From: Gammaproteobacteria bacterium
GTDB lineage: Bacteria > Pseudomonadota > Gammaproteobacteria > Pseudomonadales > Porticoccaceae
Direction: 5' to 3'
Length of the DNA stretch: 64,000 bases
Assembly (NCBI GenBank): GCA_016708925.1
Contig: JADJET010000022.1
Span: forward strand, 186,001-250,000
In this document: positions 8,523 through 15,764 of the stretch, in pieces
How the letters are laid out: each line of letters starts with the position of its first letter
How positions within the stretch are numbered: position 1 is the first letter of the stretch
Program-made: the position numbers and the translations under genes
The notes under the pieces: model-generated
What the model saw: the letters and a program-made list of their open reading frames with translations, nothing else
Databases searched by the model: none
What the model was told of the DNA's origin: nothing

Positions 8523-8825
8523 ATGATTGACTGGACTCGAATATCAGGCTTCGAGTGGGATGACCATAACGCCCACAAAAGCCACCTTAAACACGGCGTT
8601 GGCCAATTCGAGGCAGAGCAACCCTTTTTCAATTCGCCCCTTCTCGTAGTTGCCGACGAGACGCATAGCCAAAGCGAACCGAGGTACCACGCCCTTGGCA
8701 AAACAAGCACAGATAGGCTCTTGCATATAACTTTCACGTTGAGAGCAGGGAATACGCTCATCCGCGTGATCTCTGCCCGAGATATGCACCGTAAAGAGAG
8801 GAAAGTTTATGAGCAAGCCCAATAA
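8523..8825 (+). CDS. brnT: BrnT-family toxin
   Basis: 100 residues. The opening ISGFEWDDHNAHKSHLKHGV and the later RYHALGKT, ITFTLRAGNTLIRVISARDMHRKER match the BrnT family, a RelE-fold endoribonuclease that blocks translation. The conserved final ISAR...ER-(K)-Y segment is present. It overlaps brnA by 17 bases, so the two are co-transcribed. The segment is clearly lower in GC than its flanks and is bounded by the 81-bp direct repeats, signs of recent acquisition. Confidence 0.88.
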   Translation: MIDWTRISGFEWDDHNAHKSHLKHGVGQFEAEQPFFNSPLLVVADETHSQSEPRYHALGKTSTDRLLHITFTLRAGNTLIRVISARDMHRKERKVYEQAQ

Positions 8826-9084
8826 GGCCACACCAAAATTCAAGACCGAAGCTGAAGAGCGAGGCTTTTGGGAGAAAAATGACTCCAGCGAGTATGTCGA
8901 CTGGGCGAAGGCAACCCGCGTTGCGATGCCAAACTTGAAACCTTCAACGAGAACAATCTCACTTCGTCTTCCCGAGATGCTTCTGGACAGCATCAAGATG
9001 GAAGCCAACAAAAGAGATATTCCGTATCAGTCCCTCATTAAGGCTTGGCTTGCAGACCACGTGAAGCAAAGTCGCGGAATTTAG
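8809..9084 (+). CDS. brnA: BrnA-family antitoxin
   Basis: 91 residues. The C-terminal half (STRTISLRLPEMLLDSIKME, then ANKRDIPYQSLIKAWLADHV) is a ribbon-helix-helix DNA-binding domain of the BrnA/CopG type; the N-terminal half, with FWEKNDSSEYVDW, is the toxin-neutralising part common to BrnA (the WE..DS..Y.DW signature). It overlaps the end of brnT and stops 22 bases before the second copy of the direct repeat. Confidence 0.88.
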   Translation: MSKPNKATPKFKTEAEERGFWEKNDSSEYVDWAKATRVAMPNLKPSTRTISLRLPEMLLDSIKMEANKRDIPYQSLIKAWLADHVKQSRGI

Positions 9085-9106
9085 TGGGCACTATCGAGCA
9101 GCGGGG

Positions 9107-9187
9107 GGCGGGCCGGATGTTCCAGCATTCCGCCGGGCGCGTGTTGATGGGGGGCGAGCCGCTGGTGCCGGTGTTCTGACCACCGAG
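9107..9187 (+). repeat. 81-bp direct repeat, copy 2
   Basis: Identical to 8278-8358, the 3-prime end of the acyl-CoA dehydrogenase-like gene. Here it is detached from any coding frame, marking the far end of the brnTA-carrying segment. Confidence 0.95.
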
Positions 9188-9632
9188 ACTGGTGTGTCAC
9201 TCGGCAGCTTGTTGAAAACGTCGTGAGGTGGCGAGCTGCGAGGCGCGCAGCGACCGAGGCCCATCAAGCAGGCAGGCCAGGGAGCGAGCACCGCGCAACG
9301 AAGCAGATGGCTGCCAACGGTTTGCCGTCGAGGCCCGGGTGCCCAAGGGCAGCCAGCTGGTGGTGCTCGAATCGACCGCACGTGCCGAGGACGGCGCTGC
9401 CTATCGACAAATTCAGGAACAGGCGGTGCAGGCGGATTTTCTGTTCGGGCGGTGAAAGGCGTGGGCTGCTTCGTCGGCTGCCCGACTCGGACCGATGGCT
9501 CTGGGACATGGCATCGGGATCAATCGCGGGCAGCTCGGCCACCCTGGGGGGCGAAGGCTGGGGCGGCGATATCGAGCGCGCGACGTGCTAGGCTCGCACC
9601 GGCACCGGTTCGCTCTTCCGAGGTTAAGGAAC
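9188..9632. other. Intergenic region with a dispersed repeat and no convincing gene
   Basis: The stretch between the repeat and the DUF433 gene has no ORF I recognise. A plus-strand frame ending at 9455 finishes with VPKGSQLVVLESTARAEDGA and a few more residues before its stop; this looks like the tail of a protein but has no identifiable beginning. At 9203-9225 it carries, in reverse, a copy of the dispersed CACGACGTTTTTCAACAAGC-type repeat also seen at 36679, 37361 and 42585. Confidence 0.5.
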
Positions 9633-9863
9633 ATGGCAATGAACGCTCGCATAACCATCGACCCAACCATTTGTCACGGCAAGCCTTGCATACGCGGCCT
9701 TCGTTATCCGGTTGAGCACATTCTCGAATGGCTTGCCGCGGGTATGACCATCGAGGAAATTCTCGCCGACTATGAGGATCTCGAGCGTGATGACATCCTC
9801 GCCGCGCTGGCCTTTGCGGCCCGCATGACTCATGTCAAGCGAGCAGGTACCGAGGCAGCGTGA
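9633..9863 (+). CDS. DUF433 family protein (antitoxin-like)
   Basis: 76 residues from the ATG at 9633, which follows an AAGGA ribosome site by a few bases; the frame is open upstream but unlike the family. ITIDPTICHGKPCIRGLRYP and the closing pattern ILADYEDLERDDILAALAFA are the DUF433 signature, a winged-helix-like fold. DUF433 genes are usually followed by a DUF5615 PIN-like gene, and the pair behaves as a predicted type II toxin-antitoxin module. Here the next gene starts at a GTG overlapping its stop. Confidence 0.88.
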   Translation: MAMNARITIDPTICHGKPCIRGLRYPVEHILEWLAAGMTIEEILADYEDLERDDILAALAFAARMTHVKRAGTEAA

Positions 9864-10023
9864 GGTTCCTGGTCGACGCGCAACTTCCCAGGCGTCTTGC
9901 GGTTTGGCTGGCGGGTGCCGGTCACGACGCGATCCATACCCTGGATCTCCCTCATGCTAACCGCACGTTGGACGATGCGATCTGCGGGGTCGCCGATGCG
10001 GAAAATCGGATCGTCGTGACCAA
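9860..10023 (+). pseudogene. DUF5615 PIN-like protein, truncated by an IS3 remnant
   Basis: A GTG at 9860 overlaps the DUF433 stop. MRFLVDAQLPRRLAVWLAGA and the following DAIHTLDL, ANRIVVTK match the N-terminal half of DUF5615 (Mut7-C-like PIN fold), with the early aspartate D6 preserved. The family continues with a DSDF-type motif after VVTK, but at about 10023 the sequence switches to the inside of an IS3 orfB read backwards. The open frame runs on to 10411 as a chimera with no meaning. The predicted nuclease is therefore probably dead. Confidence 0.85.
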
Positions 10024-10176
10024 AGCACCTCGTCGCGCTGGGCGCGGGCGCTGCGCAGTGGCGGATTGCGCTGCCGGGCGGCATGGCGCCGGTAGGCTGA
10101 TGGGGCGACCTGCAATTCCTTGCAGATCGGCTCGACCCCGTAGGTTTCCCGGTGCTGGTCGACGTAGGCGTTTACG
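10024..10176 (-). pseudogene. IS3-family transposase OrfB, 5-prime fragment
   Basis: The frame reads VNAYVDQHRETYGVEPICKE and continues with APSAYRRHAARQ and SARAQRDEVL, the standard N-terminus of IS3-group OrfB (the HTH_21 region). It is cut at about residue 50, before the catalytic domain. It begins next to the orfA stop, as expected for programmed frameshifting in the family. Confidence 0.8.
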
Positions 10177-10495
10177 ACTTCAGTTTGCGGTCGAGCTCCG
10201 CTTGCGCGAAAAAAGCGCTGGCCGTGCGCAGGATCTTGTTGGCACGCCGCAACTCCTTGTTCTCGCGCTCCAGCTCCTTGATGCGCTGTGCCTCGGCCGT
10301 GGCCGTGCCCGGTCGCGCACCCGCATCGACTTCGGCACGTTTGACCCATTCCAGCAGCGTCTGTGGCACACAGCCGATCTTCGGGGCAATCGACTCCACG
10401 GCCGCCAATAGCGACAGGTACTCCCCGCGGTGCTCCTGCACCAGCCGTACCGCGCGCTCACGGACCTCAGGTGAAAACTTGTTTGACTTGTTCAT
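10172..10495 (-). CDS. IS3-family transposase OrfA
   Basis: 107 residues. The helix-turn-helix region (FSPEVRERAVRLVQEHRGEY, then SIAPKIGCVPQTLLEWVKRA) is followed by a leucine-zipper-like coiled coil (RIKELERENKELRRANKILR) and the ASAFFAQAELDR ending, all typical of IS3-group OrfA. It binds the IS ends as part of the OrfAB transposase. It starts 50 bases inside the element terminus. Without a complete orfB the element cannot move by itself. Confidence 0.9.
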   Translation of the reverse strand: MNKSNKFSPEVRERAVRLVQEHRGEYLSLLAAVESIAPKIGCVPQTLLEWVKRAEVDAGARPGTATAEAQRIKELERENKELRRANKILRTASAFFAQAELDRKLKS

Positions 10496-10545
10496 GGCTC
10501 CATTCTCTCAGGAGTTGGAGCCTCCTCAAAACCCGGGGCGGTTCA

Positions 10546-10589
10546 GTCCAGTGATAGGTTGACACACAGGGTTGAGCGCCATGTTAGAA
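10546..10589 (-). other. Partial attC site, interrupted by an IS
   Basis: On the minus strand the 3-prime side of the small membrane protein gene begins TTCTAACATGGCGCTCAACC, the left half (R'' and L'') of an attC. The expected right half is missing: the IS3 terminus starts at 10545. This is the last site of cluster 1. Confidence 0.6.
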
Positions 10590-10636
10590 CTCACGGCGAA
10601 GGAGGTTTTGTTTGTTTTCAGACGGTTGCAACCCAC

Positions 10637-10975
10637 CTATTGTTTTGGCTTTTCGTTTTCTCGATGCTTGATAACTTCACCTGCTAGCCAATCGAGGAAG
10701 AAGATGAATACGAATGAGCCGATCGCCACGAAAAATGACGATTCCGGTAATCCACCTTGCTCTAGTGTTTTTATTACTTCCGCTGGCAAAAGTGATGAAA
10801 CCGATGACAAAGCGTATTTGTACCCGACACCCCATGCGCCAAGGCCAACTTGCACCAATAGACACAAGACGAAAAGCGGGTTGAATAGTTTTTTGAAAAT
10901 TTGCGGCGTTTGGTACGCGATGACACACAGACCAGTCATTAGTGCAAGACCGATGGTAATTAGCGTGGGTGACAT
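10637..10975 (-). CDS. Small integral membrane protein, cassette-borne, unknown function
   Basis: 112 residues with three predicted membrane segments (about 5-22, 32-52 and 82-100) and a short charged tail (KHRENEKPKQ). No family recognised. The ATG lies five bases after the GTTAGAA core of the attC at 10981-11109, the position of a cassette gene, and the gene is followed by a broken attC. The coding sequence is richer in A and T than neighbouring chromosomal genes, in keeping with transfer. Confidence 0.65.
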   Translation of the reverse strand: MSPTLITIGLALMTGLCVIAYQTPQIFKKLFNPLFVLCLLVQVGLGAWGVGYKYALSSVSSLLPAEVIKTLEQGGLPESSFFVAIGSFVFIFFLDWLAGEVIKHRENEKPKQ

Positions 10976-10980
10976 ATGAG

Positions 10981-11109
10981 TTCTAACGTTCGAGCTAAGC
11001 TGCCCGCGGAGGCAAGTGTTGTAAGCCCGGTTCGAGAGAATGTACAGGGTACCTCGGACCGGGCTTACAACGCCTGCCGTAGCGGGTCAGCTTGAGCGAG
11101 GGGTTAGGC
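10981..11109 (-). other. attC recombination site, 129 bp
   Basis: The minus strand reads GCCTAACCCCTCGCTCAAGC at its left end and finishes in GTTCGAACG-type sequence ending GTTAGAA (R'' GCCTAAC at 11103-11109, R' GTTAGAA at 10981-10987). The arms are complementary apart from the usual unpaired bases, and a long inner palindrome beginning TTGTAAGCCCGGT and closing ACCGGGCTTACAA sits in the middle. This is the canonical hairpin architecture folded by integron integrases. Confidence 0.8.
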
Positions 11110-11808
11110 GTCGCCGGGCGCATAGTGCAGACCGAACATATCCAGGGATACTGCAAGCCAACGCGGCTGATGGAAGACTCCGCTGGCCGATCCATCTGAA
11201 TCTACATCGGCCTCTTCGCTTGCGTAACCATAGACAAACTCGAATGCCTCGGCAGAAGTGGGAACAATTACAAGAGCATTCTTCGGGTCAAGCTTCAAAA
11301 CTGATGTTGCTACACGCCATTCACGCTCCCAAGTAAAGTCGATTGCGTTCTGTGGATCGTACGGACAAAAGCGGTGACGTAGGGCGACGGGATAGTCTTC
11401 AATCGCGCCGGGATGGTCGTAGATTACTGGCCGCCCACCTTGCTGATACAGCCAATGCTTGGGGACTGCTACCCCATACGGCTCGTAGCGCGGTCTCTGT
11501 GATTCATCCGCGGCAATGGAGGCGAGGGAGAAGACTGAATTGAACTCGTGGATCGGGGCTTCCGTGAAGCAGACCGTATCGATGCCGTATGTCCATTGAC
11601 GTGATCCTCGCAGCTCACCTGAACTTAGAATCTTGTCGAGAACATGAGAGGCGGTTTCTCCCATGTTCAATCGACATCCCTGAATCTCGACCCACCGCGG
11701 CTCAAGACCGCGAGTGAAGTGAAACAGCAGGTCACCAACGTCGCGACGAACGAGCCGAATGCGCTTCGCTAGTTCTGGGGAAAGCGGTGGCAGTGAATGA
11801 GCGGTCAT
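11104..11808 (-). CDS. Cassette-encoded protein of unknown function
   Basis: 234 residues from the ATG at 11808, chosen because it lies eight bases after the core of the upstream attC; the frame is open further up, through the attC itself. The protein has LLFHFTRG near residue 30, an IL-SSGELRGS segment, VCFTEAPIHEF near 75 and YEPYGVAVPKHWLYQQGGRP near 105. A HFT...CFTE pattern with a final ACTIVE-looking WEREWR occurs in several uncharacterised defence-associated families, but I cannot assign one. The stop overlaps the start of the next attC, common in cassettes. Confidence 0.65.
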   Translation of the reverse strand: MTAHSLPPLSPELAKRIRLVRRDVGDLLFHFTRGLEPRWVEIQGCRLNMGETASHVLDKILSSGELRGSRQWTYGIDTVCFTEAPIHEFNSVFSLASIAADESQRPRYEPYGVAVPKHWLYQQGGRPVIYDHPGAIEDYPVALRHRFCPYDPQNAIDFTWEREWRVATSVLKLDPKNALVIVPTSAEAFEFVYGYASEEADVDSDGSASGVFHQPRWLAVSLDMFGLHYAPGDA

Positions 11809-11815
11809 TTGCGAC

Positions 11816-11879
11816 GCCGAACGTCCGGCTTCAGGCGCGCGGCGCTTGCGCCGCGTCGCCCTGCAAGCCGTTGTTAGCA
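11816..11879 (-). other. attC recombination site, 64 bp
   Basis: Minus strand runs from TGCTAAC (11873-11879) to GTTCGGC (11816-11822). CGGCTTGCAGG near the left and CCTGAAGCCGG near the right are the complementary L arms with the expected extra base, around a short GC-rich loop. It overlaps the 3-prime end of the PIN-like gene. Confidence 0.75.
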
Positions 11880-12715
11880 CCGGCGGTCGAAGCCGCTGCT
11901 GGAGGGATCACAACGCACGATGGAAGCACGAGTAAGAGATCTTCACGGATTTCTTTGTCAAGTGTCGCCATCGCTCCAGCGAGCGAGCCATGGATTACGT
12001 GATAGCTGTCCAGCATCGCGTGCTCTGCCTTCTCCATAAACGCTTTGCCCTGTGAATCGGGAATTCTGCCTTGGTATCGCCCAAACAGGCGCAGCCCACA
12101 GAGAATCTGGCACTGCACCCACCGGAAGAATGCCCATTCTGGCGAGATTGTGTCCGCAGGTGGGGCATTTTTGGGAGCATCCTCGTCCAAGAAGGAAGCG
12201 TAGATGTCGCGTATGAACTCAGCATTCGTCGCGGTCTTGTTTCGCGCCTCTTCGATAGCACGTGGAAAGTCCTTCCACTCAATGCCGTTGAGTTCGGGGA
12301 AAAACTGGTGAACGATTGACCACCGCTCAATGAACCCCTGAGTATCGTCAGCAGTCCTTTTCTCCCACGCTTCAAGATCCTTGAGAACTTGGCCTTCGAA
12401 AACAAACGTGCCGTCTCGTAGCTTGGCGTTGAACTGAAAAGCATCAGGCAAGCGATGGCGGTCCACGGGTGTGCAAGGCGCCTGGTGTTCCATCTCATAA
12501 CGCAATAGCGAGCCGACGTTCGGCATCAGCAAAACCGGATTCGTCTTGTCAGGCAACTTGGAAAAGCACCTTTGCTGGCTTTCTGGACGGGTCGTCATCA
12601 ACTCGAAGAACAACTCGTCGGACATCAAGACGATATGTTCATCACAAAGGGCTCGCACGGACGGAGTGGACGCGCCGTCGAGATAGCTCTTGTCGAGTAC
12701 GATCACGTTGGTCAC
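11831..12715 (-). CDS. PIN-like domain protein, cassette-borne
   Basis: 294 residues from a GTG at 12715, nine bases after a GTTAGCC core. The opening VIVLDKSYLDG, the acidic ELFFELMT near residue 37, and the late HAMLDSYHVIHGSLAGAMAT with a following DKEIREDLL give the spacing of acidic residues seen in PIN-type ribonucleases (an early aspartate, an early glutamate, and two late aspartates). The identification is by pattern only. The last 16 codons run through the attC, so the true C-terminus is dictated by the recombination site. Confidence 0.6.
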   Translation of the reverse strand: MTNVIVLDKSYLDGASTPSVRALCDEHIVLMSDELFFELMTTRPESQQRCFSKLPDKTNPVLLMPNVGSLLRYEMEHQAPCTPVDRHRLPDAFQFNAKLRDGTFVFEGQVLKDLEAWEKRTADDTQGFIERWSIVHQFFPELNGIEWKDFPRAIEEARNKTATNAEFIRDIYASFLDEDAPKNAPPADTISPEWAFFRWVQCQILCGLRLFGRYQGRIPDSQGKAFMEKAEHAMLDSYHVIHGSLAGAMATLDKEIREDLLLVLPSCVVIPPAAASTAGANNGLQGDAAQAPRA

Positions 12716-12730
12716 GTGGCGGGGGCTAAC

Positions 12731-12858
12731 GTAACTTAGACGAACCGAACGTTACACCAGCAGTTCGTCTAAAACCAAGAGAGTTCTTGGGAGATCAGCT
12801 GGTTATTCCGCATGACCATGATTCAGCCAACCCAAAATTTCCCGGATCACCCCGCCGC
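12731..12858. other. Hairpin at the outer edge of cassette cluster 1
   Basis: Between the first cassette core and the acyl ligase gene, TTAGACGAAC (12735-12744) and GTTCGTCTAA (12762-12771) form a perfect 10-bp inverted repeat around a 17-base loop. It could be a degenerate attC, an attI-like site or a transcription terminator; it does not match an attC well enough to be called one. Confidence 0.5.
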
Positions 12859-14448
12859 TCACTTCCCCTCGCCCCGATACAGATCTCGATAGTCGTTGCG
12901 CAGCAGGTGCTTCTTGACCTTGCCGGTGGCGGTCATCGGCAGTTCGTCGAGCACCACCACTTTCTTGGGCACCTCGAAGCCGCCCAGGTCCTGCTTGCAG
13001 TGGGCGATCACGGCCTCTTCGTCGAGGCTGGCGCCGGGCTTGGCGGCGACCACGGCGGTGACCGCCTCGCCCCAGTAGTCGTGGGGCAGGCCGATGACGC
13101 CGACGTTGGCCACGCCCGGGCAGGCGAGGATGGCGCTCTCCACCTTCACCGAGGAGACGTTCTCGCCGCCGGACTTGACGATGTCCTTCTTGCGATCGAC
13201 GAAGCAGAACTGCCGGTCGTCATCCAGCGCGCCGATGTCGCCGGAGTGGTGCCAGCCGTGGGCGCGGGCCTCGTCGGTGGCGGCGTCGTTGTTGAAGTAG
13301 CCGAGCATCACCTGCGGGCTGCGCCACACCACCTCGCCGATTTCGCCGGGCGGCAGCAGGTTACCCTGGTCGTCCATCACCGCCTGATCGCTGAGGATGG
13401 AGCCGTCGCCCCAGATGTTGCCCTCCCGGGTGCCTGCCCAGCCGGGATCGACCACGGTGGCGACGGCGGCGATCTCGGTCTGGCCGGAGCCGGTGGTGAA
13501 GGTGCAGCCGAAGGCCTGTTTGAGCTGGGCGAGGGTGGGCGCGTCGATGGGCGCCATGCCGTACATGCCGAGTTTGAGGCTGGAATAGTCGTGCTTCGGC
13601 AGTGCGGGCGAGGCGAGCAGCGCGCGCCACATCAGCGGCAGCAGGATGGCGAATTCGAGGCGTTCCGATTCGATCAGGCCGAGCAGGGCATCGGGGTTGA
13701 AGCCGTTCTGCAGGACCGTCTTGCCGCCCATGTGGGTGGCGGTGAGGGAGAACATCATGGCGGTGATGTGGAACAGCGGCAGCACGGCGGGGTGGGAGGT
13801 GCTGTTCTTGTTGGAGCCGATGCTGAGCACCGCGTTGAGCGAGGACAGAAACAGGTTCTTGTGGGACAGCATCACGCCCTTGGGCCGCGCGGTGGTGCCG
13901 CTGGTGTACATGATCTGGGCGAGGTCGTCGTCGGCGATGACGATGTCCTCGACCTCGGCGCCGTCCTGCCCGGCGAGAAAGGTGGCGAGCGCCGGATAGC
14001 GCTCGCTGCCGGCGCCGGCCAGGGTGCCGCGCACCAGTTCGCCGAGGTCGGTGGTCACGCTGTCGACCAGCGCGTGCAGGCGGTCGTCGGCGAAGGCGGC
14101 GCGGGCGCCGGAGTGGTGGATGTTGTAGCCGACGTCGTCCGGGTTCTGCAGGAAATTGATGGGCACCGCGACGAAGCCGCCCTTGAAGCAGCCCCAGAGC
14201 GCGATCAGGAATTCACTGGTGTTGCCGCCGAGCAGGGCCACGCGGTCGCCCTGGCGCAGGCCCCGGGCGCGCAGGCCGCGCACCCACTGGTTCACCCGGG
14301 TGTTGAACTCGGCGAAGGTCAGTGCGCGGCGTTCGCCGGCGATGAATTCCACGATCGCCTCGCGGCTGCCGCGGTCGCTCGCCCGGCGGCGCAGGATGTC
14401 GCCCATGGCGATGCGGCGGATCAGGTTGAGTTCGAGTTCGGTGGCCAT
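12859..14448 (-). CDS. AMP-dependent acyl-CoA synthetase (class I adenylate-forming)
   Basis: 529 residues from MATELELNL at 14448; the frame is open upstream but that part comes from a GGTGTAA-type short repeat. IMYTSGTTARPKGVMLSHK is the P-loop-like A3 motif, GSGQTE follows near residue 300, HSGDIGALDDD is A7 and KSGGENVSS is A8, with the catalytic lysine in MTATGKVKK at the C-terminus. These enzymes activate a carboxylic acid as acyl-AMP and transfer it to CoA. The substrate is not predictable from the motifs. It follows the sulfotransferase gene with 70 bases between, and the two probably share a transcript. Confidence 0.85.
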   Translation of the reverse strand: MATELELNLIRRIAMGDILRRRASDRGSREAIVEFIAGERRALTFAEFNTRVNQWVRGLRARGLRQGDRVALLGGNTSEFLIALWGCFKGGFVAVPINFLQNPDDVGYNIHHSGARAAFADDRLHALVDSVTTDLGELVRGTLAGAGSERYPALATFLAGQDGAEVEDIVIADDDLAQIMYTSGTTARPKGVMLSHKNLFLSSLNAVLSIGSNKNSTSHPAVLPLFHITAMMFSLTATHMGGKTVLQNGFNPDALLGLIESERLEFAILLPLMWRALLASPALPKHDYSSLKLGMYGMAPIDAPTLAQLKQAFGCTFTTGSGQTEIAAVATVVDPGWAGTREGNIWGDGSILSDQAVMDDQGNLLPPGEIGEVVWRSPQVMLGYFNNDAATDEARAHGWHHSGDIGALDDDRQFCFVDRKKDIVKSGGENVSSVKVESAILACPGVANVGVIGLPHDYWGEAVTAVVAAKPGASLDEEAVIAHCKQDLGGFEVPKKVVVLDELPMTATGKVKKHLLRNDYRDLYRGEGK

Positions 14449-14518
14449 GTCGCGGTCTCCAGATGTGCGGTCGGTGGTGCAGGTGGTGTAAGTGGTGTAA
14501 CTGGTCAGGTGTGCCGCT

Positions 14519-15445
14519 TCAGGGCAGCGGCCCACCCTGTTCGAGCCAGCGCGCGCAATCCGGGGTCAGGGTGCGGGCGATGGCGGCATCGCATTCCTTC
14601 AGCTCGGCCTCGCTGAGCACTTCGCGCCAACGGCCGTTGGTACCCTTGTGGATAAACGACTTGGCGCCGCCGGCAAAGATCTGGTTGATGCCCGGCAGCA
14701 GCTCCTCGGCATTGGCCTTCATGGTCTCGAAACTGGCCTGCTCGACCAGGCTGGGCCACAGGGCTTCGGGCACGCTGATGTCCAGGAAAGCGGCGACCTT
14801 GCGCATCTCGCCTTCCAGATCCCGGCTGAGGTCGTTGAAGTGGACCAGGTAGATATTCGGCAGATGACGGTAATCCCACCAGCTCTGGATGAAATGCAGG
14901 TGCGACCAGAACGGATAGCCGTCGCTCTCCCAGGGGAAGTTGCCCTTGTTGATCCAGTCGTGCCACAACGCGTGAAGATCCGGGTATAGCGGCGGAAAAG
15001 GCTCGCCGACGCGCCCGGGCGTGTTGTTGAGCGCATCGATGAACGGCTGGGTGTAGTTCGAAGTGTGGTTCCACAGCGACATGAACACGTCGCGGACATC
15101 GCGGCCGACCACGATGTACTTCATCTGCGGATGGTAGGTCAGGCCATCGAGGGCGGTGTGGGTCTTCATGAAGCGCCGGTGGGTCTGCGCCTCCAGGTCG
15201 GCGGCCACTTTTTCCAGCGGCACGATGCGCATGTCCACCCAGGCGGAAATATCGTGAAAGGACTGCGCGGGCGGATGCTCCTGAAAGATCAGCAGGGCGA
15301 CGATGCGCTGCATCCAGGTGGTGCCGCTTTTCATCGAGGTGCAGACGAGGATGTCATCGTCGCGAATCTTGATGCTGTCCCAACGGGTGCTGTCGAAGTG
15401 ATGAAACCGATAGGTGTGTGTGCGCTGGGGTAATGCTGTGGTCAT
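14519..15445 (-). CDS. Sulfotransferase domain protein (cytosolic type)
   Basis: 308 residues. TSMKSGTTW at 36-44 is the 5-prime-phosphosulfate-binding loop, KTH at 94-96 supplies the catalytic lysine/histidine pair of cytosolic sulfotransferases, and VGRDVRDVFMSLWNH at 113-127 is the 3-prime-phosphate-binding region with R115 and S123. A late KGTNGRWREVLS matches the conserved KGxxGxW region. The enzyme transfers sulfate from PAPS to a hydroxyl or amine on a small acceptor. Its neighbour is an acyl-CoA synthetase, so a lipid or steroid-like acceptor is possible but unproven. Confidence 0.88.
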   Translation of the reverse strand: MTTALPQRTHTYRFHHFDSTRWDSIKIRDDDILVCTSMKSGTTWMQRIVALLIFQEHPPAQSFHDISAWVDMRIVPLEKVAADLEAQTHRRFMKTHTALDGLTYHPQMKYIVVGRDVRDVFMSLWNHTSNYTQPFIDALNNTPGRVGEPFPPLYPDLHALWHDWINKGNFPWESDGYPFWSHLHFIQSWWDYRHLPNIYLVHFNDLSRDLEGEMRKVAAFLDISVPEALWPSLVEQASFETMKANAEELLPGINQIFAGGAKSFIHKGTNGRWREVLSEAELKECDAAIARTLTPDCARWLEQGGPLP

Positions 15446-15764
15446 GGTCTCCCGCCTGTCGCAGATGAATGTCGTCAGCCAATTGTTATCGTGATCCCGG
15501 CAAGCCAGGGCAAGCGGTTGACAGGATTAGACCAGCATTGCCGGCGCCGGACAAATGCCCGCCACGCGCCGAAACCGCGCCCCGCCAAAACTATCGGGTG
15601 AAGATCCGCCGCCGGTCTGTTAGAGTGCGCGCGGCTCAGACGCACTTCGGTCGGCGTCGTCCTCGCGGTACCCCTTCCGGTTATCCCCGACTTCCTATTT
15701 ACGAGACTGTCTCGCGACCGACACCGGGCACCAGGCCCGGGACGCACAGTTTCCGGAACCCTAC
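15446..15764. other. Divergent intergenic region between sulfotransferase and rhlE genes
   Basis: 319 bases with no convincing ORF. A TTGACA hexamer is at 15518-15523 on the plus strand, but no good -10 lies 16-18 bases further on. The region probably holds both divergent promoters and the long leader common for rhlE-type genes. Nothing else recognised. Confidence 0.5.

Larger units (their letters stand above)
10024..10545 (-). mobile_element. Truncated IS3-family insertion sequence
   Basis: The intact end is at 10545, where the minus strand begins TGAACCGCCCCGGG, the type of terminus common in IS3-family elements. orfA is complete; orfB stops after about 50 codons at 10024, where it abuts the DUF5615 gene. 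The missing part includes the whole DDE catalytic core and the other terminus. On its intact side the element abuts a broken attC site of the cassette cluster, so it joins two unrelated accessory pieces. Confidence 0.85.
10546..12730 (-). mobile_element. Integron-like gene cassette cluster without integrase (CALIN-like), cluster 1
   Basis: Three genes, all on the minus strand, are each bounded by attC-like recombination sites: a GTTAGCC core at 12724-12730 before the first, attC at 11816-11879, attC at 10981-11109, and a partial attC at 10546-10589 cut by the IS3 remnant. Each gene starts only a few bases after the GTTRRRY core of the preceding site, as in integron cassettes. No integrase gene, and no clear attI, is present in the window, hence CALIN-like. 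Cargo is one PIN-like protein, one unknown and one small membrane protein. Confidence 0.78.

Noticed and set aside
10024..10545. Integron integrase near cluster 1
   Set aside because: The only recombinase-like genes are IS3 OrfA and OrfB; no tyrosine recombinase motifs (R-H-R-Y) were found.
12735..12771. attI site
   Set aside because: A perfect inverted repeat without the direct repeats of an attI, and no integrase adjacent; left as unexplained hairpin.
12787..14616. 609-codon open frame antisense to the acyl-CoA synthetase
   Set aside because: It mirrors the codon structure of a well-supported gene in GC-rich DNA; no recognisable domain.
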